DNA of 64,000 bases from Aquisalimonas sp. 2447. Lineage in GTDB: Bacteria; Pseudomonadota; Gammaproteobacteria; Nitrococcales; Aquisalimonadaceae. This document shows, one piece after another, positions 59,970-64,000 of the stretch. The notes beneath the pieces are model-generated. The model saw only the letters and a program-made list of their open reading frames with translations. It was not told the DNA's origin and searched no databases. How positions within the stretch are numbered: the first letter of the stretch is position 1; each line of letters begins with the position of its first letter. The translations under genes and the position numbers were made by a program. The stretch covers positions 2,572,501-2,636,500 of the forward strand of contig NZ_CP050695.1 in NCBI RefSeq assembly GCF_012044895.1, written 5' to 3'.

Positions 59970-59992
59970 GCGTGTACACGGATAGTGTACGC
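59970..59992. promoter_or_regulatory. Inverted-repeat operator of the phd-PIN pair
   Basis: GCGTGTACAC and GTGTACGC around a short spacer, 13 bases upstream of the antitoxin start. Probable autorepressor site. Confidence 0.6.
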
Positions 59993-60022
59993 AGTGAGAA
60001 CTCATGAGGGCAATGCAGTGCA

Positions 60023-60083
60023 AGTCGCGACTGACGTCGCTCCCACAGTGGGGTGGTGGTCGCGGCTTGCGCCGCTCTCATCA
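60023..60083. repeat. Two REP-like palindromes
   Basis: AGTCGCGACTGACGTCGCTC (60023-60042) and GTCGCGGCTTGCGCCGCTC (60059-60077), next to the 3' end of the IS110 element. Confidence 0.65.
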
Positions 60084-60129
60084 AACATCTGCCAGGTCAT
60101 TGTTTTGACAGGGGCTGTTTCATATTGAG

Positions 60130-61464
60130 TCATGCCGCTGGCACCAGGTCCAGGCCGAGTTTCCGGGCTTTGCGCTGGAGGGCCCGGAGTTGGCGATCAT
60201 GGCGCGTGGTCTCGAAGGCCTCGATGCTTTTCTCGACGTAGGGCTGGCCACGGGTGAGCATGGCATAGATCAGCCGGGCGAGCTGGTGGGCCGTGGCCTT
60301 GATCGCTTTGGCGGTGTCCATGCGTGTCAGTCTTGCGCGATGGGCGGCGCCGATGAAGCTGCGACTCGATCGCGCGTTCGAGGCGGCTTGGCGGAGTGCC
60401 TGGGCGGCGATGTTGTTGACCTTCGTCCCCGGCCCGCTGAGGGCTTTGCCACCCGAGATCCGGGTCGGTGGCGCGAGCCCGAGCCAGGAGCAGAAGTGCG
60501 CCTGGGAGGGAAAGCGCGAGAGGTCGGGGCCGATTTCTCCGGCGATCACCAGCACGGTGTCGACACCCAGCGATGGGATGGCGCTGAGATCGACCCCCAT
60601 GGCCTGGACCAGTGCCTGTTGGAGCCGGCGCTGCTCGGCCGCGCTGCGGTGGGCGCTGCGCGAGGGGGTGGCGAGTTCAGTCGGGGCACAGGCACGCACG
60701 GGCAGTGCCTCGAGTGCCGAGAGGATCGCCCGATCACAGGCGCCGATCTGCTGCTCGAGAAAATCAAAGTGCGCCAGTGCCTGCTCGAGGGCAAAGAGAT
60801 GCTCGACGCGCCAGTTGCCATGCAGGCTGCGCGCGACCGTCGCCTCGTCGGCGCGCAGCCGCCGATCGCGTAGCGTGGCGAGCTGCCACGGATCCCGCTC
60901 ACCGGCGACAATCGCCCGCAGGATGCGCATCGCCGTCTTGCCCTTGAGGTCGCTGACGACATGGCCCAGATGCACGTTCATCTGCGCCAGCGCCTTGTGC
61001 ATGTGGTTCAGACACCACGACTGGGCCTGGATCCGGCGACTGCGCTGGCGCACGAACGCACGCAGCGTGCACACCGCATCACCCGGGCGAAAGGCCCCGC
61101 TCAACAGACCGTGACTCATCAACTGCCAGATCCACTGACAGTCGAGCACATCGGACTTGCGCCCCGAGACCTGCCGCGTCGCCCGGGAGTTGACCAGCAG
61201 AACCTCAAAGCCCCGCGCATCAAGCACCTCAAAGGGCGCAATCCAGTACACCCCCGTCGCCTCCATCGCCACCTGGGTGATCCCCAGCGACTCCAGCCAG
61301 TCGGCCAGCGCCTGTAGATCGTCGGTGAAACCGCTGAAACACCGCACCGAGACCTCGCAACGCCCGGGATCCACCGCCACCCAATGCTCGTGACCCCCGA
61401 CATCGATACCGGCACAATCCGGATGCACCACCTCCAACCGCCGCTTCTGCCTCTTGCCTGCCAT
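60130..61464 (-). CDS. IS110-family transposase (DEDD recombinase)
   Basis: 444 residues. The N-terminal RuvC-like DEDD domain: CAGIDVGGHEHWVAVDPGRC (Asp), VAMEATGVYWIAPFEVLDAR (Glu), SGRKSDVLDCQWIWQLMSHG (Asp-x2-Asp). The C-terminal Tnp20 domain: IPSLGVDTVLVIAGEIGPDL, HFCSWLGLAPPTRISGGKAL and the Ser region SGPGTKVNNIAAQALRQAAS. IS110 enzymes insert and excise using a bridge RNA. Gene intact. Exact IS borders not determined. Confidence 0.92.
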   Translation of the reverse strand: MAGKRQKRRLEVVHPDCAGIDVGGHEHWVAVDPGRCEVSVRCFSGFTDDLQALADWLESLGITQVAMEATGVYWIAPFEVLDARGFEVLLVNSRATRQVSGRKSDVLDCQWIWQLMSHGLLSGAFRPGDAVCTLRAFVRQRSRRIQAQSWCLNHMHKALAQMNVHLGHVVSDLKGKTAMRILRAIVAGERDPWQLATLRDRRLRADEATVARSLHGNWRVEHLFALEQALAHFDFLEQQIGACDRAILSALEALPVRACAPTELATPSRSAHRSAAEQRRLQQALVQAMGVDLSAIPSLGVDTVLVIAGEIGPDLSRFPSQAHFCSWLGLAPPTRISGGKALSGPGTKVNNIAAQALRQAASNARSSRSFIGAAHRARLTRMDTAKAIKATAHQLARLIYAMLTRGQPYVEKSIEAFETTRHDRQLRALQRKARKLGLDLVPAA

Positions 61465-61740
61465 GTCCGTTCCTCACATGATGATCACAAGGGCGTACGG
61501 GGAGACACGGCGGCGGTAGGGCTCACTCTCTCATACGAGGTCACGGCCAGTGCCGTGCCTTCAACGACTCCACGCCGATGCCGTGCGGGCCACTCTCCTA
61601 CGCGGGTGCATGCACACCAGTGCGGCGTCTGGCCTCTGCTCTCCGTGCGCCCGCCTATCTTGCACCATGTTTGCTGCGCGACAGCGCACCAACAGCGTTG
61701 ATGCGGAATCTCCTACGGCGCCTTCGCGCCGGTTGGCGTG
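61465..61740 (-). ncRNA. Candidate bridge-RNA region of the IS110 element
   Basis: In IS110-group elements the bridge RNA is encoded in the non-coding end upstream of the transposase. The ~280 bases upstream here carry no supported gene and many short self-complementary stretches (for instance GGCCAGTGCCGTGCC, 61538-61552). Position is right; structure and guide loops were not computed. Confidence 0.4.
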
Positions 61741-61745
61741 GCTGT

Positions 61746-61771
61746 TGTGGGAGCGGCTTCAGCCGCGATGT
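61746..61771. repeat. REP-like palindrome
   Basis: GTGGGAGCGGCTTCAGCCGC (61747-61766) preceded by a GGCGTGGCTGT block also found at 58250-58261. Confidence 0.7.
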
Positions 61772-61812
61772 ACGGGCACTCTCCATGCGTCGTGGAGCCG
61801 CGACCGCGACTG

Positions 61813-61983
61813 CTATCGTGCGACTGTCAGTGTGCGCACGCCGTACCTGTCCCAGCCCGAGGCAGCGCTGACGTACACCTCGTGCCGGGCATCCGACAGG
61901 ATCTCGCGTGCGTGCTGGCCCAGCGACTGGGCATCAGCCAGCCACCAGAGCAGCACGTGTGTTTGGAGCAGGAGCCTTCTCAT
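61813..61983 (-). pseudogene. PIN toxin, truncated, first catalytic Asp lost
   Basis: 56-codon frame overlapping the antitoxin stop (ATGA). RRLLLQTHVLLWWLADAQSL and GQHAREILSDARHEVYVSAA match PIN toxins of the LLLDTHVLLWWL type, but the first catalytic Asp is Gln (LQTH) and the sequence departs after SAAS. Inactive toxin beside an intact antitoxin. Confidence 0.8.
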
Positions 61984-62216
61984 TCGGCCTCGCCAGAGAA
62001 AGCCCTGATGACCTCTTCGGGGAGGTCATCGAAATCCGCGGCCATCCTGATCTGCCCCTTGAGCCGGCCCGGCGTCCGCGCTCCACCACTGGCACGGTAG
62101 GGCATCAGTTCCAGGTACGGTTTTCCAGCACGGGCGATCACCACGCGCTCGCCGCAGATCACGCGCTCACCGAGGCGGGACAGGGAGCTTTTCGCTTCGT
62201 GCATGTTGACCTGCAT
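61980..62216 (-). CDS. Phd/YefM-type antitoxin
   Basis: 78 residues from ATG 62216 (MQVNMHEAKSSLSRLGERVI). GERVVIARAGKPYLELMPYR follows, and the tail is MAADFDDLPEEVIRAFSGEA. Intact, toxin partner broken. Similar in layout to the pair at 62387-63014. Confidence 0.9.
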   Translation of the reverse strand: MQVNMHEAKSSLSRLGERVICGERVVIARAGKPYLELMPYRASGGARTPGRLKGQIRMAADFDDLPEEVIRAFSGEAE

Positions 62217-62252
62217 CGGGAACACCAGTGCTTAGCTAGATTAGCCCGACTG

Positions 62253-62263
62253 TAGTCGGACTA
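62253..62263. promoter_or_regulatory. Palindromic operator TAGTCGGACTA
   Basis: Odd palindrome 37 bases upstream of the antitoxin start. A related AGTC...GACT motif lies upstream of the next phd gene (62360-62372), so the two antitoxins may cross-regulate. Confidence 0.45.
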
Positions 62264-62386
62264 AGTCCGCATGGACAAGACAGCGCTCCGCGCATTCCGG
62301 TACCGAGGATGCACGCTTGCGCAGGGCTCCAGTGAAATGGCATCGAATCTGATAAACTAAGTCGGAAAGACTAACTTGAGGACATT

Positions 62387-62644
62387 ATGGAAACCGTCAA
62401 CATCCACGAGGCCAAGACCAATCTCTCTCGGCTACTCGAGAAGGCAGCCCGGGGTGAGCCGTTCATCATCGCCAAGGCCGGGCGGCCCATTGCCCGCGTC
62501 ACCGGCATCGGTGCGCCGGAGCCCTCCGCCACCCGGCGCCTGGGGTTCCTCCAGAACGAGGTGAAGGTACCCGACGATTTCGATCGCATGGGCGAACAGG
62601 AGATCAGCGACCTGTTCGAGGGCTCGGATGATTCTGCTTCTTGA
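62387..62644 (+). CDS. Phd/YefM-type antitoxin
   Basis: 85 residues. ETVNIHEAKTNLSRLLEKAA, RGEPFIIAKAGRPIARVTGI and the tail PDDFDRMGEQEISDLFEGSD are standard. GAGGACATT precedes the ATG. Overlaps the toxin start by 17 bases. Confidence 0.93.
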   Translation: METVNIHEAKTNLSRLLEKAARGEPFIIAKAGRPIARVTGIGAPEPSATRRLGFLQNEVKVPDDFDRMGEQEISDLFEGSDDSAS

Positions 62645-63014
62645 TACGCATCTCCTGCTCTGGGCTGCGGGCCAGCCCGACAGACTCTCACCCGCAGCCC
62701 GGGATCTGATCACCGACGCGAGCAACGTGCTGTGGTTCAGTGCCGCCAGCATCTGGGAGGTGACCATCAAGCATGGGCTCGGACGCGACGACTTCCATGT
62801 CGAACCGCATCTGCTACGTCGGGGCCTGCTGGAGAACGGCTACCGCGAACTGGCGATCACCGGTGCACACACCCTGGCAGTGAGCCACCTGCCGGCCATT
62901 CATCGCGATCCGTTCGACCGCTTGCTGGTGGCGCAGGCGGAGAGCGAGGGCGTGTTGCTCCTGACAGCCGATGAGATCGTTGCGCGTTATCCCGGGCCGG
63001 TGCGGCGTGTTTAA
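62628..63014 (+). CDS. PIN-domain toxin
   Basis: 128 residues. ILLLDTHLLLWAAGQPDRLS (Asp), FSAASIWEVTIKHGLGRDDF (Glu), LPAIHRDPFDRLLVAQAESE (Asp) and LLLTADEIVARYPGPVRRV. Intact; of the same subgroup as the broken toxin at 61813-61983. Confidence 0.93.
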   Translation: MILLLDTHLLLWAAGQPDRLSPAARDLITDASNVLWFSAASIWEVTIKHGLGRDDFHVEPHLLRRGLLENGYRELAITGAHTLAVSHLPAIHRDPFDRLLVAQAESEGVLLLTADEIVARYPGPVRRV

Positions 63015-63099
63015 TGCTGTTTCACACGGGTCGCCGCTCATTTCGGTACCGCGTTGGAGCGTACGAACGCACCGTCCGGGGCTGTCTCCTGCGGGAGAG

Positions 63100-63291
63100 C
63101 TACGCCGCATCGCTTCGCAACAATGGCCATGCTCCCTGCCTGGACGCCTCCAGAACCACGACTTCCACGATGGTCCCGTCGTCGGCATAGCTGATGTGGG
63201 TATGCCAATCCTGAGATGCTTCCCGGACAATGGGCTTGTCCGACAGGTGCAGGACGAGAATGTCATCGGCCGCGTCGTAAGTTGTGCGCAT
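63100..63291 (-). CDS. DUF2283 protein, likely antitoxin
   Basis: 63 residues from ATG 63291. MRTTYDAADDILVLHLSDKP and DDGTIVEVVVLEAS are the DUF2283 signature. Two bases downstream of a DUF4258 gene, a pairing seen in putative TA modules. Confidence 0.85.
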   Translation of the reverse strand: MRTTYDAADDILVLHLSDKPIVREASQDWHTHISYADDGTIVEVVVLEASRQGAWPLLRSDAA

Positions 63292-63293
63292 GC

Positions 63294-63548
63294 TCAGTCC
63301 TCCCAACGGAAGTGGTGCATCACCGTTTTGACTATGAGCCGGTCTTCCAGCACAACGGCAGCACACACCAGGTTATAGTCGCGCCCGCGGAAAGACTTCG
63401 CAACCCAAAGCCGGCTCTCGTCCTTATGGCGAACTGCCCCCTCTGCCAAGAGCGCAAGGAGCATGACATCCGTAACGTTTCTTTGAGCCATGCGCTCTCT
63501 GGCGTGCCGGGTAACATCAACCGCTCTGTTAAACCTTCTGGAAAACAT
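63294..63548 (-). CDS. DUF4258 protein, likely toxin
   Basis: 84 residues. VTRHARERMAQRNVTDVMLL (H-A-x-R-M-x-x-R), RGRDYNLVCAAVVLEDRLIV and TVMHHFRWED follow the DUF4258 pattern, thought to be RelE-like. Forms an operon with the DUF2283 gene. Function inferred from the pairing. Confidence 0.8.
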   Translation of the reverse strand: MFSRRFNRAVDVTRHARERMAQRNVTDVMLLALLAEGAVRHKDESRLWVAKSFRGRDYNLVCAAVVLEDRLIVKTVMHHFRWED

Positions 63549-63605
63549 CCTTGTTCACGCTGCCAATGGGAAATCGGGTCTGCCGGTGAAACGCCTTCAG
63601 ATCGC

Positions 63606-63986
63606 TCAGTCCCTCTTCGTGTTGGACCGGACGAACGCTCCTTCCGGGGCGTGCTCGGGGCGGCGGTACATCACCAGGTCCCAGGGGTAATGGGAGGGGT
63701 AGCGGGACTCGGTGTCATCGGCGGGCCGCTCGACATCGAAACCTCGCCGTTCCAGCGCACTGTAAGCCGCCTCAACACCGTTGTCGGCGGCAGAACGCAG
63801 GTAGGTCTCCGCCTTCTCCATATTCGCGTGAAATCCGTGGAGTTGCCCGAGAATCAGGTCGGCCAGCGGGTAACCCATGGCGCTGGCCTCCTCCAGGAGC
63901 TGGAAGGCGGGCTCGTAGTCCCACTCTCGCCCGGGGCTGTAGCGCAGGTAATCGACGGCAGCGATGTAGCGGGCAAGCTCGGTCAT
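63606..63986 (-). CDS. Sel1-like repeat protein
   Basis: 126 residues. WDYEPAFQLLEEASAMGYPL, ADLILGQLHGFHANMEKAET and YLRSAADNGVEAAYSALERR give helical A-x-G-x-A/YLR-AADNG Sel1/TPR-like repeats. The start at 63986 is near the window end; a farther upstream start cannot be excluded. Probably a protein-interaction scaffold; role unknown. Confidence 0.6.
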   Translation of the reverse strand: MTELARYIAAVDYLRYSPGREWDYEPAFQLLEEASAMGYPLADLILGQLHGFHANMEKAETYLRSAADNGVEAAYSALERRGFDVERPADDTESRYPSHYPWDLVMYRRPEHAPEGAFVRSNTKRD

Positions 63987-64000
63987 CGCGACCGGATCAC

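Noticed and set aside
1-64000. CRISPR arrays, tRNA or rRNA genes
   Set aside because: No regularly spaced direct repeats of CRISPR size and no cloverleaf-like or rRNA sequence noticed on reading either strand.

Overview
The window reads as a high-GC gammaproteobacterial chromosome segment. The genes resemble those of halophilic Ectothiorhodospiraceae- or Halomonas-like bacteria, but this is inferred from composition and gene families only; no rRNA or tRNA is present to confirm it. Two themes dominate: a long surface-polysaccharide (EPS/O-antigen type) gene cluster on the minus strand, and accessory DNA packed with about 25 intact or decayed toxin-antitoxin (TA) loci and several classes of mobile element.

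Layout. 1-1.25 kb: 5' part of a group II intron (minus strand, cut by the window edge). 1.4-7.5 kb: phd-PIN, tacAT and hipBA TA modules. hipA is split by an IS200/IS605 element, and 2.17-2.72 kb holds a decayed copy of the hipA-elyC segment that is intact further on. 7.6-10.3 kb: ElyC/YdcF-like protein and a membrane nucleotide-sugar dehydratase of the WbpM/FlaA1 type. 10.6-37.9 kb: a 27-kb accessory island holding two near-identical IS66 elements, a tyrosine integrase, many TA modules and relics, IS1380 and IS4 relics, an operon of three unusual genes including a 1013-residue tyrosine recombinase, and a second TnpB element inside a hepT toxin gene. 37.9-57.1 kb: the main polysaccharide cluster, tightly overlapping and all minus strand: wzz2, wzz1, an EPS-type MarR regulator, DUF433, an OLD-family ATPase/nuclease, wzx, a phosphodiesterase-like protein, pyruvyltransferase, GT2, sulfotransferase, wzy, GT4, a kinase-like protein, GT4, epimerase, a WbpL-like initiating transferase and a NeuD-like acetyltransferase. 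57.3-64 kb: a second TA-rich zone (three MNT genes, HEPN, phd-PIN pairs, DUF4258-DUF2283), an IS110 element and REP-like palindromes.

How the parts fit. About 220 bp of the 3' end of the NeuD-like gene (37928-38147) is repeated directly at 10591-10810, beside the wbpM-like gene. The simplest reading is that the wbpM-like gene once followed the NeuD-like gene in one cluster and that the 27-kb island was inserted between them, leaving the repeat at both ends. The cluster would then encode a Wzx/Wzy-dependent polysaccharide: a UDP-sugar made by the dehydratase and epimerase is loaded on undecaprenyl phosphate by the WbpL-like enzyme, extended by three glycosyltransferases, decorated with acetyl, pyruvyl and sulfate groups, flipped by Wzx, polymerised by Wzy and length-controlled by two Wzz proteins.

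Most promising for new biology: the 28.2-34.2 kb recombinase operon, the island boundary repeat, two TnpB elements that both chose a TTGAA site inside a toxin gene, a HEPN protein paired with an unrecognised small protein (13.67-14.48 kb), and an OLD nuclease translationally coupled to wzx.
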